64,000 nucleotides of DNA from Neobacillus sp. FSL H8-0543 (GTDB lineage Bacteria; Bacillota; Bacilli; Bacillales; Cytobacillaceae), in contig NZ_CP151943.1 of assembly GCF_038592905.1 (NCBI RefSeq), forward strand, positions 2,431,001 to 2,495,000. Direction: 5' to 3'. Shown one piece after another: positions 34,105-43,851 of the stretch. Every line of letters begins with the position of its first letter. The first letter of the stretch is position 1. Both the position numbers and the translations under genes were made by a program. Under the pieces are notes generated by a model, which was not told the DNA's origin, did not search any database, and saw only the letters and a program-made list of their open reading frames with translations.

Positions 34105-36074
34105 TCTTTTTTCCCACCTTCAAAATAATCTTCAATTGCTTGCTTTAATTGTTTTTCAGCTTCTAGAATGGTTATACCAGCAAATTGCGTTGCTGCATTT
34201 GTCAGATGTCCTCCGCCTGAGAGGCTTTCCATAATGACTTGGACATTGATACTGCCTAATGACCTTGCACTAATTGAAATAATCTCATCACTCCGTCTCG
34301 CAATGACAAATGAAGCAACTACATTATCCATCGTCAGTAATGTATCTGCAGCTTGAGCAATAAGGACTTGGTCATTAAACTCCTCTTCATCACCTTTTGC
34401 TATAGCAATACCCTCATGGAAAACGGCTGCTGATTCGATTAGCTTTGACCTTTTTATATACGTATCAATGTTTTCCTTCAGAAGCTTTTGAACAAGAATG
34501 GTGTCTGCCCCTTGACCTCTTAGATAGGAGGCTGCGTCAAATGTTCGGGCGCCTGTTCTTAAAGTAAAGCTTTTTGTATCAACGACAATACCAGCTAGCA
34601 AGGCTGTTGCTTCTATCATTTCAATTTTACCGCGTTTTGGCTGATATTCAAGAAATTCGGTCACCAGCTCTGAAGTAGAGGAGGCGTATGGCTCCATATA
34701 CACAAGGACAGGGTTATCAATGAACTCTTCGCCGCGGCGGTGATGATCAATAACGACAACATGGTCAATTTTATTTAACAATCGTGCTTCAATGACGAGC
34801 GCTGGTTTGTGCGTATCGACAATTACTAGCAGTGTTTTTTCTGTTGAAATCTCAAGCGCCTCTTCTGGACCAATAAAATGCGAATATAAGTGTTCTTGAG
34901 GGCGAATTTCTTCCATTAACCTTTGTACACCGCCGCCTAATTCTTGTGCGTTTACAACCATGTAGGCTTCCTTTTGATTCATTTGTGCTACTCGGTAGAT
35001 TCCTATCGAAGAACCGATAGAATCCATATCAGGATTTTTATGTCCCATAATTATTACCTTATCACTTGCTATAATCAATTCCTTTAATGCATGGGATATG
35101 ACTCGCGCCCTTACGCGTGTCCGTTTCTCAATCGGGTTCGTTTTACCGCCAAAAAACTTCACCTTTCCATTTGGCTGTTTAATGGCTACCTGATCTCCGC
35201 CTCTGCCTAAGGCAAGGTCAAGGCTCGATTGGGCTAACACACCTAACTCGGGCAAGGATGGTGTACCGGCACCGACGCCAATACTTAAGGTAAACGATAA
35301 ATTTTGCTTCGAAGTCATTTCCCTTACTTCGTCAAGGACAGTGAATTTTCCCTTTTCAAGCATTTGGAGAATTCCTTCACTAAAAACGGCAATAAATCGT
35401 TCAGAAGAAATTCGTTTTAAAAATACTCCATTCTCCTGAGCCCATCTATTTAATGTAGAGGTTACAATATTATTAATACTTCCACGCATTTGATCATCCA
35501 TGCCTTGCGTCAATTCATCGTAGTTATCTAAAAAGATTATGGCAATAACCGTTCGCTCATCATGATACAATTTTTCTATTTCTTTTTGCTCTGTTACATC
35601 GAAAAAATAAAGCAGTCGTTCTTCACGCTTAAGTATTACCTGAAACTTACGGTCATGCAGAGTAATAATCTCTGTGTCCACTTCCTGTTTAATTAATGGA
35701 ACTAAGGAATCAGCTATTTCATAGAGGGACTTTCCAACCAGAGTATCTTCGTCAAAATAGGAAGACAAAAAGGGATTGGCCCATTCAATAAAATACTCAT
35801 CATTAATCAGCATAATCCCAATCGGCATTTCCATGAGTGCCTCTTCACCGACTCTTTTTACCCGGTAAGAAAGGGTTGAGATATATTCTTCCATCTCTTT
35901 TCTTTGCCGATTATCAATGATAATCATATAGTACAGTGGAAGGATGATTAGAAATAGCCCTGCCAAACTAGCGATCCAATTATAAAACGACAGGACAATG
36001 AGCAACACTGCTGCAATACCTATTAGCCCGTAAAACGGGTAACGAATTGAGCGTTTTTCGATAAATGCGGGCAA
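34101..36074 (-). CDS. gdpP: Cyclic-di-AMP phosphodiesterase GdpP (YybT)
   Basis: 657 aa; degrades c-di-AMP to pApA. Two membrane helices (about 13-50), a PAS-like haem-binding domain (about 85-150), a degenerate GGDEF domain (about 175-305) and DHH-DHHA1 phosphodiesterase with [36 protein letters not shown] and the C-terminal [12 protein letters not shown]. It connects c-di-AMP levels to wall and potassium homeostasis. It sits between yybS and rplI as in other Bacillaceae. Confidence 0.95.
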   Translation of the reverse strand: MPAFIEKRSIRYPFYGLIGIAAVLLIVLSFYNWIASLAGLFLIILPLYYMIIIDNRQRKEMEEYISTLSYRVKRVGEEALMEMPIGIMLINDEYFIEWANPFLSSYFDEDTLVGKSLYEIADSLVPLIKQEVDTEIITLHDRKFQVILKREERLLYFFDVTEQKEIEKLYHDERTVIAIIFLDNYDELTQGMDDQMRGSINNIVTSTLNRWAQENGVFLKRISSERFIAVFSEGILQMLEKGKFTVLDEVREMTSKQNLSFTLSIGVGAGTPSLPELGVLAQSSLDLALGRGGDQVAIKQPNGKVKFFGGKTNPIEKRTRVRARVISHALKELIIASDKVIIMGHKNPDMDSIGSSIGIYRVAQMNQKEAYMVVNAQELGGGVQRLMEEIRPQEHLYSHFIGPEEALEISTEKTLLVIVDTHKPALVIEARLLNKIDHVVVIDHHRRGEEFIDNPVLVYMEPYASSTSELVTEFLEYQPKRGKIEMIEATALLAGIVVDTKSFTLRTGARTFDAASYLRGQGADTILVQKLLKENIDTYIKRSKLIESAAVFHEGIAIAKGDEEEFNDQVLIAQAADTLLTMDNVVASFVIARRSDEIISISARSLGSINVQVIMESLSGGGHLTNAATQFAGITILEAEKQLKQAIEDYFEGGKKE

Positions 36075-36100
36075 AGTTTTCAGCTCCTAAACAGTTGTCA

Positions 36101-37045
36101 TCACTTTTTTCTATCGTAGCCCTTTCGTAAATCAAAGCCTAAGTCAATTATACCTAATATCCCTATAATATAAAGGAAAATTGGAATAATGAAGGATACA
36201 ATCACTATGGTTATCGCGATAGCTTTGGATATTCCTTTTTTATCAAAGTAGTAAAACAGAAACGTTAATCCTTGAAGAACCATTAGAAATTGCAGAATAT
36301 ACGTTAGGTTTACAATGGCTGCGAACAAATATGTACCCTCTTCAGGATTAGCGAACATACTAACTAACAAGATACCGAGGAAATACCAAAGTAAACTTTT
36401 GGGTAATCTTATATCCTTAAATGACTTCCACTTTTCTGCCTGAATGCCAAATCTTTTTAACATTGGGAAGGAGACGAGCTGTATGATAAATACGATGAAG
36501 AAAGAGGCAATCACAAATAGGGTCGGGATTAACGTTTTTACTAGTTTTAATCCCTCTTTAAATTGATTCATCGCCCGCTCAGTTTCTTCTGCACTTCCGA
36601 AATTCTTTAGCAGTTCAGCAGACGTATTCATCGATTCCTGCATCATGTCAATCATTTCACCAATCATGTCAATTTTAAAAAGGACAATGCTAGCCGTATA
36701 AATAATGATTAAATTAAGCAAGAAAACAAAAGTTCCTGACAGCAAAATTGTAAACCTGCTCTTATTTAACCGAATAAAATATCCCATTACAGCACCAGTA
36801 GTTCCATAGGCTAGCGCTAATGGAACCGACATAATCGACCCAACAATGAGCGAAAGAAAAAGTGAAGCAATCACAAAAACTAGAGTAATTTTCCCATCAT
36901 TTTTAGCAGCAAATAATATAAATGGGACTCCTATAAAGAAGGTAATAATCATTCCTAATAATGGTACATAGAGTGTTATTAACAACAGTACCGCAAAGAC
37001 TGCTAATAAAACGGCACCTTCTGTTAACCTTTTGACATTTATCAT
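36101..37045 (-). CDS. yybS: YybS family (DUF2232) membrane protein
   Basis: 314 aa with about eight hydrophobic helices, matching the DUF2232/YybS family always found before gdpP. Biochemical function is unknown; an S-component-like fold has been suggested for the family. It starts 26 bp upstream of gdpP. Confidence 0.88.
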   Translation of the reverse strand: MINVKRLTEGAVLLAVFAVLLLITLYVPLLGMIITFFIGVPFILFAAKNDGKITLVFVIASLFLSLIVGSIMSVPLALAYGTTGAVMGYFIRLNKSRFTILLSGTFVFLLNLIIIYTASIVLFKIDMIGEMIDMMQESMNTSAELLKNFGSAEETERAMNQFKEGLKLVKTLIPTLFVIASFFIVFIIQLVSFPMLKRFGIQAEKWKSFKDIRLPKSLLWYFLGILLVSMFANPEEGTYLFAAIVNLTYILQFLMVLQGLTFLFYYFDKKGISKAIAITIVIVSFIIPIFLYIIGILGIIDLGFDLRKGYDRKK

Positions 37046-37125
37046 TTTCCCACCCCAACTTTTTCACAAAAGCCTTTCTCTTAATTTTAGCTAGATGTTT
37101 GTAGCTATTCAAGAATTTAGCAAGA

Positions 37126-37163
37126 TAAAATAAAAAGGCAGCAAGGGCGATACCCTCACTGCC
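37126..37163 (-). terminator. Terminator of the rpsF-ssb-rpsR operon
   Basis: Stem GGCAGTGAGGG / CCCTTGCTGCC (37137-37163) followed by a T run on the - strand. Confidence 0.85.
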
Positions 37164-37173
37164 TTAAATAATA

Positions 37174-37413
37174 TTATTCACCAGACACGAATGGTAGTAA
37201 TGCCATTTGACGTGCACGTTTGATAGCAACTGTTAATTTACGCTGATATTTAGCGCTTGTACCAGTTACACGACGTGGTAAAATCTTTCCACGTTCAGAG
37301 ATGAATTTTTTAAGTAAATCTACATCTTTATAGTCGATGCGAGAAATGCCGTTAGCTGTGAAATAACACACTTTCCGGCGTTTTGCGCGACCGCCTTTAC
37401 GTTGTCCTGCCAT
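37174..37413 (-). CDS. rpsR: 30S ribosomal protein S18
   Basis: 79 aa, basic N-terminus and the block [21 protein letters not shown], trimmed, followed by [14 protein letters not shown]. Third gene of the conserved rpsF-ssb-rpsR operon; S18 binds next to S6 in the 30S platform. Confidence 0.98.
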   Translation of the reverse strand: MAGQRKGGRAKRRKVCYFTANGISRIDYKDVDLLKKFISERGKILPRRVTGTSAKYQRKLTVAIKRARQMALLPFVSGE

Positions 37414-37459
37414 GAAATTCCCTCCTTTAGTTTTATTTTATCCGTTCATTAACGTCTTT

Positions 37460-37984
37460 TTAGAATGGAAGGTCGTCATCAGAGATGTCAATTTGACCAT
37501 TCCCTGCAAACGGGTCCTCGTCCATTCGCTGAAATTTATTATTGTTTTGATTCTGGTTTTGAGCAGGGCGTTGATTCTGATTGTTGCTGTTACCATAAGG
37601 AGATCCTTGCGGTTCCCTAGGTGGAGCACCGAATTGATCATTGTTGTTTCTACCGCCGCCAGAAGAGCCCTTAGGTTCAAGAAATTGAACATTATCCGCT
37701 ACAATCTCTGTAAAATACTGACGCTTTCCATCTTGTTCGTAAGTACGAACTTGAATTCGACCATCAACCCCTGCTAAACTGCCCTTTTTAAGGTAGTTAG
37801 CAACATTTTCAGCTGCTTTTCGCCAAACAACTATATTAAGGAAGTCTGCTTCTCTTTCACCTTGCGGATTTGAAAATTGACGATTTACCGCAAGAGTAAA
37901 AGTAGCAACTGCAATGCCGTTTGGTGTGTATTTCAGTTCAGGATCTTTCGTTAAACGGCCAACAAGGACAACACGATTTATCAT
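37460..37984 (-). CDS. ssbA: Single-stranded DNA-binding protein
   Basis: 174 aa. An OB-fold ([19 protein letters not shown] to about residue 105), a Gly/Asn/Gln-rich flexible linker and the acidic tip DISDDDLPF that recruits replication proteins. The ATG at 37984 has AAGGAG 9 nt upstream; a TTG three codons earlier overlaps the site region. Between rpsF and rpsR in the usual order. Confidence 0.97.
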   Translation of the reverse strand: MINRVVLVGRLTKDPELKYTPNGIAVATFTLAVNRQFSNPQGEREADFLNIVVWRKAAENVANYLKKGSLAGVDGRIQVRTYEQDGKRQYFTEIVADNVQFLEPKGSSGGGRNNNDQFGAPPREPQGSPYGNSNNQNQRPAQNQNQNNNKFQRMDEDPFAGNGQIDISDDDLPF

Positions 37985-38010
37985 CAGAATCAACTCCTTC
38001 TTCCAGTAAA

Positions 38011-38026
38011 TGTTTCATGTGAAACA
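38011..38026. promoter_or_regulatory. parS-like site between rpsF and ssb
   Basis: TGTTTCATGTGAAACA matches parS at 15 of 16 positions (T for C at position 8), in the intergenic region. Confidence 0.65.
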
Positions 38027-38056
38027 TTTTGTCCCAGAAAAAAATTTATAGTTATA

Positions 38057-38344
38057 TTAAGCTTCTTCTCTAATTACAAGATGGCGAATGATATCTTCGC
38101 TGATTTTTGCAAGACGAGAAAATTCTTGTACTGCATCAGCTGAAGCTTGTGTTTTAGCGATTTGGTAGTATCCGTCGCGGAAATCGTTGATTTCGTATGC
38201 AAGACGGCGCTTACCCCAATCCTTTGTTTCAGCAGTTTCCGCACCATTGTCAAGAAGAATTGTGTTAAAACGCTCTACTAGAGCTTTTCTAGCTTCATCT
38301 TCAATATTTGGGCGGATGATGTACATGATTTCGTACTTATTCAT
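38057..38344 (-). CDS. rpsF: 30S ribosomal protein S6
   Basis: 95 aa beginning [24 protein letters not shown] precedes the ATG at 38344; the frame runs further upstream to 38401, but that stretch is the leader. First gene of the S6-SSB-S18 operon. Confidence 0.97.
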   Translation of the reverse strand: MNKYEIMYIIRPNIEDEARKALVERFNTILLDNGAETAETKDWGKRRLAYEINDFRDGYYQIAKTQASADAVQEFSRLAKISEDIIRHLVIREEA

Positions 38345-38400
38345 CACAGTCACCTCCTTTTGGTCTAAACGGCCCGATTTGGGCAAGAAGCAATTATTCA
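38345..38400 (-). promoter_or_regulatory. Possible S6:S18 autoregulatory leader
   Basis: On the - strand GCCC-AAATC-GGGC is followed by CCGTTTAGACC just before the ribosome site. A hairpin with an exposed CCG near the rpsF ribosome site is the hallmark of the S6:S18-binding leader. Fold not computed. Confidence 0.4.
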
Positions 38401-38490
38401 TTACTCACAAGGTAAAATTATAGCACAGCTTTTATGGAAAAGCAATGACATTCACCTATTGCTACTTTTGTCAAAGATAGACTCCCCACA

Positions 38491-38521
38491 AATATTAAAA
38501 ACCTTGCAAATAAATGCAAGG
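38491..38521 (-). terminator. Terminator after ychF
   Basis: 7-bp stem CCTTGCA / TGCAAGG (38502-38508 with 38515-38521) followed on the - strand by TTTTT. Confidence 0.75.
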
Positions 38522-38528
38522 CCTTGCT

Positions 38529-38550
38529 CTGTTGATTTGCTCTCCAGCAA
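38529..38550. repeat. Dispersed intergenic repeat fragment
   Basis: CTGTTGATTTGCTCTCCAGC resembles the elements at 41-79 and 44646-44695. Confidence 0.4.
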
Positions 38551-38571
38551 CTCTTCTAAAATCTAATATAA

Positions 38572-39672
38572 CTATACATTAAAGCGGAAGTGGATGACGT
38601 CTCCGTCTTTTACGATGTATTCTTTACCTTCTAGGCGGACTTTCCCTGCTTCTTTCGCAGCATTATAGCTTCCAGCTGCCAATAAATCATCATAGGAAAC
38701 TGTTTCGGCACGAATAAATCCTCGTTCGAAATCAGTGTGAATGATTCCTGCACATTGTGGTGCCTTCATTCCAGTAATAAATGTCCAAGCACGAACCTCT
38801 TGAACACCAGCTGTGAAGTAAGTAGCTAACCCGATTAAGCTATAGGCTGCACGAATCAATTGGTCGAGACCTGATTCTTCAATCCCAAGCTCTTCAAGAA
38901 ACATTTGCTTCTCTTCGCCTTCAAGTTCGGCGATTTCTTCTTCTACTTTTGCACAGATAACGATTACTTCTGCATTTTCTGTTGCAGCAAATTCACGGAC
39001 CTTTTGTACGTATTCATTATCTGACGGATTAGCAATTTCTTCTTCACTTACATTCGCTACATAAAGAACTGGCTTTAATGTCAGCAAGTGAAGCATTTTT
39101 GCTACTTTCTTTTGTTCTTCAGTAAATTCAACTGCCCGAGCAGGTTTCTCTTGTTCAAAAGCATCACGGAGCATTGATAACACTTCAAATTCTGCTACTG
39201 CATCCTTATCCTTTTGTTTGGATAATTTCTCGACTCGGCCAATACGTTTTTCGACTGACTCCATGTCAGCTAGGATTAACTCAAGATTAATAACCTCAAT
39301 ATCAGATATTGGGTCGACTTTTCCTGATACATGGGTGATATTCTCATCTGCAAAGCAGCGAACAACATGGCAAATGGCATCAACTTGACGGATGTGTGAA
39401 AGGAACTTGTTTCCTAAACCTTCACCTTTACTTGCACCTTTTACAATCCCTGCAATATCTGTAAATTCAAAAGCAGTTGGGACGGTCTTTTTTGGTTGAA
39501 CAAGCTCTGTCAATTTTGTTAAACGGTGGTCTGGTACTTCTACAATCCCTACGTTTGGATCAATCGTACAGAACGGGTAGTTTGCAGATTCCGCACCAGC
39601 CTGTGTAATTGCATTAAATAAAGTAGACTTACCTACGTTCGGCAGCCCTACGATTCCAGCTGTTAAAGCCAT
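38572..39672 (-). CDS. ychF: Redox-regulated ATPase / Obg-like GTPase YchF
   Basis: 366 aa. P-loop GLPNVGKSTLFNAITQ, FTDIAGIVKGASKGEGLGNKF switch region, a coiled-coil insertion (about 130-200), and a C-terminal TGS domain ending GKEYIVKDGDVIHFRFNV. YchF hydrolyses ATP rather than GTP and associates with ribosomes. Start at ATG 39672 preceded by GAGGAG; the upstream eight codons lack support. Confidence 0.96.
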   Translation of the reverse strand: MALTAGIVGLPNVGKSTLFNAITQAGAESANYPFCTIDPNVGIVEVPDHRLTKLTELVQPKKTVPTAFEFTDIAGIVKGASKGEGLGNKFLSHIRQVDAICHVVRCFADENITHVSGKVDPISDIEVINLELILADMESVEKRIGRVEKLSKQKDKDAVAEFEVLSMLRDAFEQEKPARAVEFTEEQKKVAKMLHLLTLKPVLYVANVSEEEIANPSDNEYVQKVREFAATENAEVIVICAKVEEEIAELEGEEKQMFLEELGIEESGLDQLIRAAYSLIGLATYFTAGVQEVRAWTFITGMKAPQCAGIIHTDFERGFIRAETVSYDDLLAAGSYNAAKEAGKVRLEGKEYIVKDGDVIHFRFNV

Positions 39673-39782
39673 TTCCTTCACTCCTCGATAAATCAATCTA
39701 TTGTAATGATAAATAAGTCCAATAGTAATAAAAGCCTCTCACAATTATAGGCATTCACGGCTAAAAAGACAAGAAGTACAAA

Positions 39783-39806
39783 AACTGGTGCACCTAGGCA
39801 CCAGTT
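39783..39806 (-). terminator. Terminator after the molybdopterin oxidoreductase gene
   Basis: 9-bp stem AACTGGTGC / GCACCAGTT with a short T tail on the - strand, overlapping the stop codon. Confidence 0.7.
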
Positions 39807-41790
39807 ATTTTACTTTTTCAATATTTACCAAGCAATCATACAACGTACTACCCAGGCCGTTATCGGATGCTCTGCTTGAAGTTAAATTATTGACGGAACC
39901 GCCAAACTTCTTCCAAATTCCTTCATCAATATTAATTGTATTGGGATGTACCTTTGACAGAATAGTTAAATACCCTCGTACTTCGCCGCGGTCATTCCAT
40001 ACCCTTACCTCATCACCCTCATTCAACTGCAGCGATTTTGCAATATTCTCAGCCACTTCTACCTGAAGCTGCGGGTCTTTTTTAAATAAATGATAGTTTT
40101 GGGAATGATTCGACCTCATCGGATGAATTGTTAATAAACTATATGGAAACTTCTCTGCAAGCTCAGGATTTCTCCATTTTGATTCCTGTGGTACCGCAAG
40201 TTCCAAACGTCCTTGCTCACTAGTAAATTCAAATTTCCCTGATGATGTTTTAAACTGACGGTCCTGCCATGGTATCAGCTTAACTGGGAGCTCCAAGGTT
40301 TGTCGTTCCTTAAGAGTCTCTAGCTTTAGCCCTTTCTCAGCTAGTGAATTTAGCGTCATGGTAAGCCATTCTTCTCTGGAAAAATTAAACTCCTCGCCAA
40401 AGCCAAGCCGTTCTGCTAATTGTGTCCAAATCCATAAATCAGGCTTAGCCTCCCCAGGCGCTGAGACAAGTTTAGGTCCATAATTTACGTAATGATGATA
40501 CATCGAAGAATAGTAAATATCTTCTTCTTCAAATACGTTCGTCGCGGGTAACACATAATCAGCTAATCGCGCCGTATCCGTCATAAATTGTTCAATGACA
40601 ACAAGCGTTTCAACTGAAGAAAAAGCCTTCTGAACGACCATTGAGTCTGGTACTTGGGTTAAAGGATTTCCGCAGGTCACGATAATCATTTTAATTTCTG
40701 GATCGATTGCCGCAAGAACTTCTTCTGCTTGCTTCATAATCGAAAATTGGCGGTGGTTTTTCCGACGATCTGTGAGTGTCAAATTGCCAATATCAAAGCT
40801 TTGTCCAACCTGGAGGTTAGCATAATTAGCCCCGCCTCCGCCGATACCAATATTGCCGCTGACGGCGACTAGCGCATCTATCAAACGAATCGTGTTTCCT
40901 CCATTTTGATATCTTTGCAAGCCTAGACCCATGAAGGTGGCTGTCGGCTTATCCGTAAACACCTTTGCCAGCATGGTGATTCTTTCAATTGGGACCTCTG
41001 TCATTTCACTTACTTTCTCTATTGTGACTCCCTCAAGGAGCTCTAATAAATCAGCAAACCCATAAGAGTAATTATTAATAAAATCACGATCTTCAAGCCC
41101 TAATCGAAGGATTTCCTTCATGACTCCAGCAGCTAATAATCCATCTAAACCAGGTTTTACGGTAATATGCTCATTTGCAATTTTAGCCGTTGCATTAAAT
41201 AGGGGGTCAATGACAATTAGTTTGGCACCCTTTTTCTTTGCTTCAAGCAGATTTTCATAAAAATGCATATTTGTCCGTGCGACATTTCGTCCCCAAATAA
41301 TAATATTCTTACTGTTTAATACATCCTTGGGTTCATGACTGTAGGCATCACCGAAATCCCATTTCTGTGCTTCTATTCCCGCCCCCCAGCAAAGGGATCC
41401 ATAAAGTTCTGTTACACCGCCATAACAGTTAAAGAAACGTTGGTCGAGATTTTTTAAAATACCGTTATTCGCATAATCATGACTATGCAGGACAGATGTT
41501 GTTCCAACCTGTTCTTTTATTTCCTTCATCCTTACTGCTATTTCATCAAGCACTTGGTTCCAGGAAATTTGCTGAAATTCCCCATTCACCTTTTTTAAAG
41601 GGTAAAGCAACCGCTCCGAAGAGTTTGTCCTTGTTTCGAGCATCCGGCCTCTTCCACAAATTTTCCCTTTCGTAATCGGGTGTGAAGGATCTCCGTCTAC
41701 TTTTATTACCCTGTCATGTTCAACCGTCACGTGAAATCCACAGCTATCCCAACAATTTAATGGACAGGCTGATTTCAGAATGCTAGCCAA
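39805..41790 (-). CDS. Molybdopterin-dependent oxidoreductase (YyaE-like)
   Basis: About 661 aa, a single-subunit member of the DMSO-reductase superfamily. An N-terminal 4Fe-4S motif (ACPLNCWDSCGF plus a later KGKICGRG) is followed by molybdopterin-binding domains including VIDPLFNATA and a C-terminal domain with HPMRSNHSQNYH. It resembles B. subtilis YyaE, encoded in the same neighbourhood; substrate unknown. The probable start is TTG 41790 just after GGGGGTGG; an alternative TTG at 41808 has no site. Confidence 0.88.
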   Translation of the reverse strand: MASILKSACPLNCWDSCGFHVTVEHDRVIKVDGDPSHPITKGKICGRGRMLETRTNSSERLLYPLKKVNGEFQQISWNQVLDEIAVRMKEIKEQVGTTSVLHSHDYANNGILKNLDQRFFNCYGGVTELYGSLCWGAGIEAQKWDFGDAYSHEPKDVLNSKNIIIWGRNVARTNMHFYENLLEAKKKGAKLIVIDPLFNATAKIANEHITVKPGLDGLLAAGVMKEILRLGLEDRDFINNYSYGFADLLELLEGVTIEKVSEMTEVPIERITMLAKVFTDKPTATFMGLGLQRYQNGGNTIRLIDALVAVSGNIGIGGGGANYANLQVGQSFDIGNLTLTDRRKNHRQFSIMKQAEEVLAAIDPEIKMIIVTCGNPLTQVPDSMVVQKAFSSVETLVVIEQFMTDTARLADYVLPATNVFEEEDIYYSSMYHHYVNYGPKLVSAPGEAKPDLWIWTQLAERLGFGEEFNFSREEWLTMTLNSLAEKGLKLETLKERQTLELPVKLIPWQDRQFKTSSGKFEFTSEQGRLELAVPQESKWRNPELAEKFPYSLLTIHPMRSNHSQNYHLFKKDPQLQVEVAENIAKSLQLNEGDEVRVWNDRGEVRGYLTILSKVHPNTINIDEGIWKKFGGSVNNLTSSRASDNGLGSTLYDCLVNIEKVK

Positions 41791-41854
41791 ATACCCCACC
41801 CCCAACAATTCTATTTATCTACTTTTTCTCATTAGATTAATATAATTTATCGAA

Positions 41855-41887
41855 AAAGAAAAGCATGACACGTTACTCTTCATGCTT
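41855..41887 (-). terminator. Terminator overlapping the DUF951 gene end
   Basis: 8-bp arms AAGCATGA / TCATGCTT (41861-41868 and 41880-41887) with TTCTTTTT after it on the - strand; the first arm includes the last codons. Confidence 0.7.
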
Positions 41888-42070
41888 CACTAGAATCTTT
41901 TTCATTTTTCGCGAAAACTCTCGTCTTGGGATAAGAACGCTATGTTCACAGCCCTCACATTTAATGCGAATATCCATCCCCATTCGAATAATCTTCCAGC
42001 GATTGGTTCCACATGGATGCTGTTTTTTCATCTCGACAACATCGTTTAGTGCATATTCCTTTTCTTCCAT
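41873..42070 (-). CDS. DUF951 family small protein (YyzM-like)
   Basis: 65 aa starting MEEKEYALNDVVEMKKQHPCG. It shows the DUF951 pattern KKxHPCG, RxGxDIRIKCxGC and MIPRxxF-like region, with Cys residues that may bind metal. Function unknown. It lies 22 bp after the MscS gene, as in relatives. GGGGGAG lies before this ATG. Confidence 0.87.
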   Translation of the reverse strand: MEEKEYALNDVVEMKKQHPCGTNRWKIIRMGMDIRIKCEGCEHSVLIPRREFSRKMKKILVKHEE

Positions 42071-42092
42071 GTTATACTCCCCCTTAAATCCT

Positions 42093-42971
42093 TTATTTAG
42101 GTTGTTCCGTTCCACTCGAGTACATAACAAGCTTTGGATATGGAATTTTGATTCCTTGCTCATCCAAATGATTTTTGATATCCTTCCGCAACATCCTTGC
42201 AACCCCGAAATGCTTCATTGGTAGCGTTTCAGCCACGACCCGCAAGACTACCTCCGTTGGTCCCATTGTTTGAATTCCTAATAGCTCTGGCGGCTTTTCT
42301 AAATCTTCATATTGATTGGGTAATAGTTCAAGGAGCTCTTGGATGGCCCTTTCTGCCTTGTCAACATCTTCACCATAAGCAATTGCAATATCAACCACAG
42401 CGACACTGTTATTTACTGAAAAATTGGATACTTGAGTAATGCTCCCGTTCGGTAAAATATGTACTTCACCCGTCCAGGTTTTTAGCTTTGTTGTTCTTAA
42501 GCCAATCGTCTCCACCGTACCTTCAAATGTTCCAATTCGCACATGGTCGCCAACAGAAAATTGATCCTCAAAAATGATAAAAAAGCCAGTAATAATATCT
42601 TTAACTAGGTTCTGCGCTCCAAAGCCAACTGCAAGTCCGACAATCCCTGCTCCTGCTATCAATCCTTTTACATCAATGTCAAAAACGGAAAGAATCATCA
42701 TAAAGGAAATAAAATAAACAACATAGGTAAGGATATTATCAAGAAGTCTTGCTAATGTCTCATCGCGGCGCTCTGAAGTCTTTATCAGATTTTGCGTGTG
42801 CGATCTTAATTTGAATACATTGCGGATAGCCACTTTTCCGATTCTAATTAAAATATTGGTAACGATAAGTATGGCAATGATTTTTAACGCCCCTTCACCA
42901 ATAGCCATCCATGTGTCTTCATTTTGAAGTTTATCGATATATCTTTGTATAATATTTTTTGCAGAACTCAT
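42093..42971 (-). CDS. Small-conductance mechanosensitive channel (MscS family)
   Basis: About 292 aa. Three membrane helices (about 30-50, 80-105 and 110-135). The pore helix reads LIAGAGIVGLAVGFGAQNLVKD, slightly trimmed, followed by the MscS beta domain with DQFSVGDHVRIG and VHILPNGSI. It releases solutes on hypo-osmotic shock. The ATG at 42971 has AGAGGGG 8 nt upstream; the GTG at 42980 has none. Confidence 0.93.
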   Translation of the reverse strand: MSSAKNIIQRYIDKLQNEDTWMAIGEGALKIIAILIVTNILIRIGKVAIRNVFKLRSHTQNLIKTSERRDETLARLLDNILTYVVYFISFMMILSVFDIDVKGLIAGAGIVGLAVGFGAQNLVKDIITGFFIIFEDQFSVGDHVRIGTFEGTVETIGLRTTKLKTWTGEVHILPNGSITQVSNFSVNNSVAVVDIAIAYGEDVDKAERAIQELLELLPNQYEDLEKPPELLGIQTMGPTEVVLRVVAETLPMKHFGVARMLRKDIKNHLDEQGIKIPYPKLVMYSSGTEQPK

Positions 42972-43085
42972 TCTGAACACCCCTCTAAAAACTAACTATT
43001 CACATCTATTTTAACAATTATTCCTTGTACTATATAGTAGTGTGATTTCCCTGCTTTTTCAATTAGAATATCTTTCGCTCTGACG

Positions 43086-43116
43086 TGTATAGATTATCGA
43101 AATTTTCCGTATACTG
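43086..43116 (+). promoter_or_regulatory. Possible sporulation promoter of yyaC
   Basis: TGTATA (43086-43091) and TATACTG (43110-43116), 18 bp apart, resemble sigma-F/sigma-G elements. Expected for a spore-specific gene but short and AT-rich. Confidence 0.35.
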
Positions 43117-43120
43117 TTAA

Positions 43121-43151
43121 AAAGAAAAGCGGAGGCACCGGAGCTAGACAA
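43121..43151. repeat. Dispersed intergenic repeat fragment
   Basis: AAAGCGGAGGCACCGGAGCTAGACAA type sequence, a motif often scattered in Bacillus intergenic regions; the GGAGC block mirrors GCTCC in the other repeat copies of this window. Confidence 0.4.
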
Positions 43152-43180
43152 AAGTGCGGCTAATTGAAGGAGTGGACTGA

Positions 43181-43798
43181 ATGAATCTAAGACCAAAACT
43201 CTTTGACAGGAAGACTAATACACGAATACTTCATGATGATTTTCAAGCGTCTGAGAATCTAGCTGAGGAACTTCTTTCATATACATCAAGCTTGTTAAGC
43301 CGTCCGATTGTTTTCGTTTGTATTGGTACTGATCGTTCCACTGGAGATTCATTAGGCCCGCTTGTTGGAACCTTGCTAGAAGAAAGGGAAATTAACTCCT
43401 TTCACGTGTATGGTACATTAGATGATCCGATACATGCAGTTAATCTTGAAGAAAAACTAATAGAAATTTACGCGAAACATAATGACCCATACTTAATTGG
43501 AATTGATGCCTGTTTAGGGAGACTAAAAAGTGTTGGGGTAATACAAGTCGGAAATGGACCTGTACGGCCAGGCGCAGGAGTAAATAAGGAACTACCTGCA
43601 GTAGGTAATATCCATATTACTGGTATTGTCAATGTAAGTGGATTCATGGAGTTTTTTGTATTACAAAATACCCGACTCAATTTAGTCATGAAAATGGCCA
43701 AAACAATTGCAAATGGTATTTATCAGGCAAGCCTCCTGCATCCTAATAAACGATGGCAAGAGCTAAACCAGGACAAAGAACATAAACATACAAATTAA
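43181..43798 (+). CDS. yyaC: Sporulation protein YyaC (DUF1256, GPR-like fold)
   Basis: 205 aa. Conserved blocks are FVCIGTDRSTGDSLGPLVGT, slightly trimmed, IGIDACLGR and PAVGNIHITGIVNVSGFME. The family belongs to the hydrogenase-maturation/GPR-protease fold and is confined to spore formers, which indicates an endospore-forming host. AAGGAG precedes the ATG. It is on the + strand, opposite its neighbours, as in B. subtilis. Confidence 0.92.
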   Translation: MNLRPKLFDRKTNTRILHDDFQASENLAEELLSYTSSLLSRPIVFVCIGTDRSTGDSLGPLVGTLLEEREINSFHVYGTLDDPIHAVNLEEKLIEIYAKHNDPYLIGIDACLGRLKSVGVIQVGNGPVRPGAGVNKELPAVGNIHITGIVNVSGFMEFFVLQNTRLNLVMKMAKTIANGIYQASLLHPNKRWQELNQDKEHKHTN

Positions 43799-43824
43799 AA
43801 CAGAGCAATCGATTGCTCTGTTTT
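43797..43824. terminator. Bidirectional terminator between yyaC and the DUF554 gene
   Basis: Perfect 20-bp palindrome CAGAGCAATCGATTGCTCTG (43801-43820) flanked by AAAA and TTTT, serving two convergent genes. Confidence 0.85.
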
Positions 43825-43851
43825 ATTCCATTAATTGTTAAAAACCTTTTT

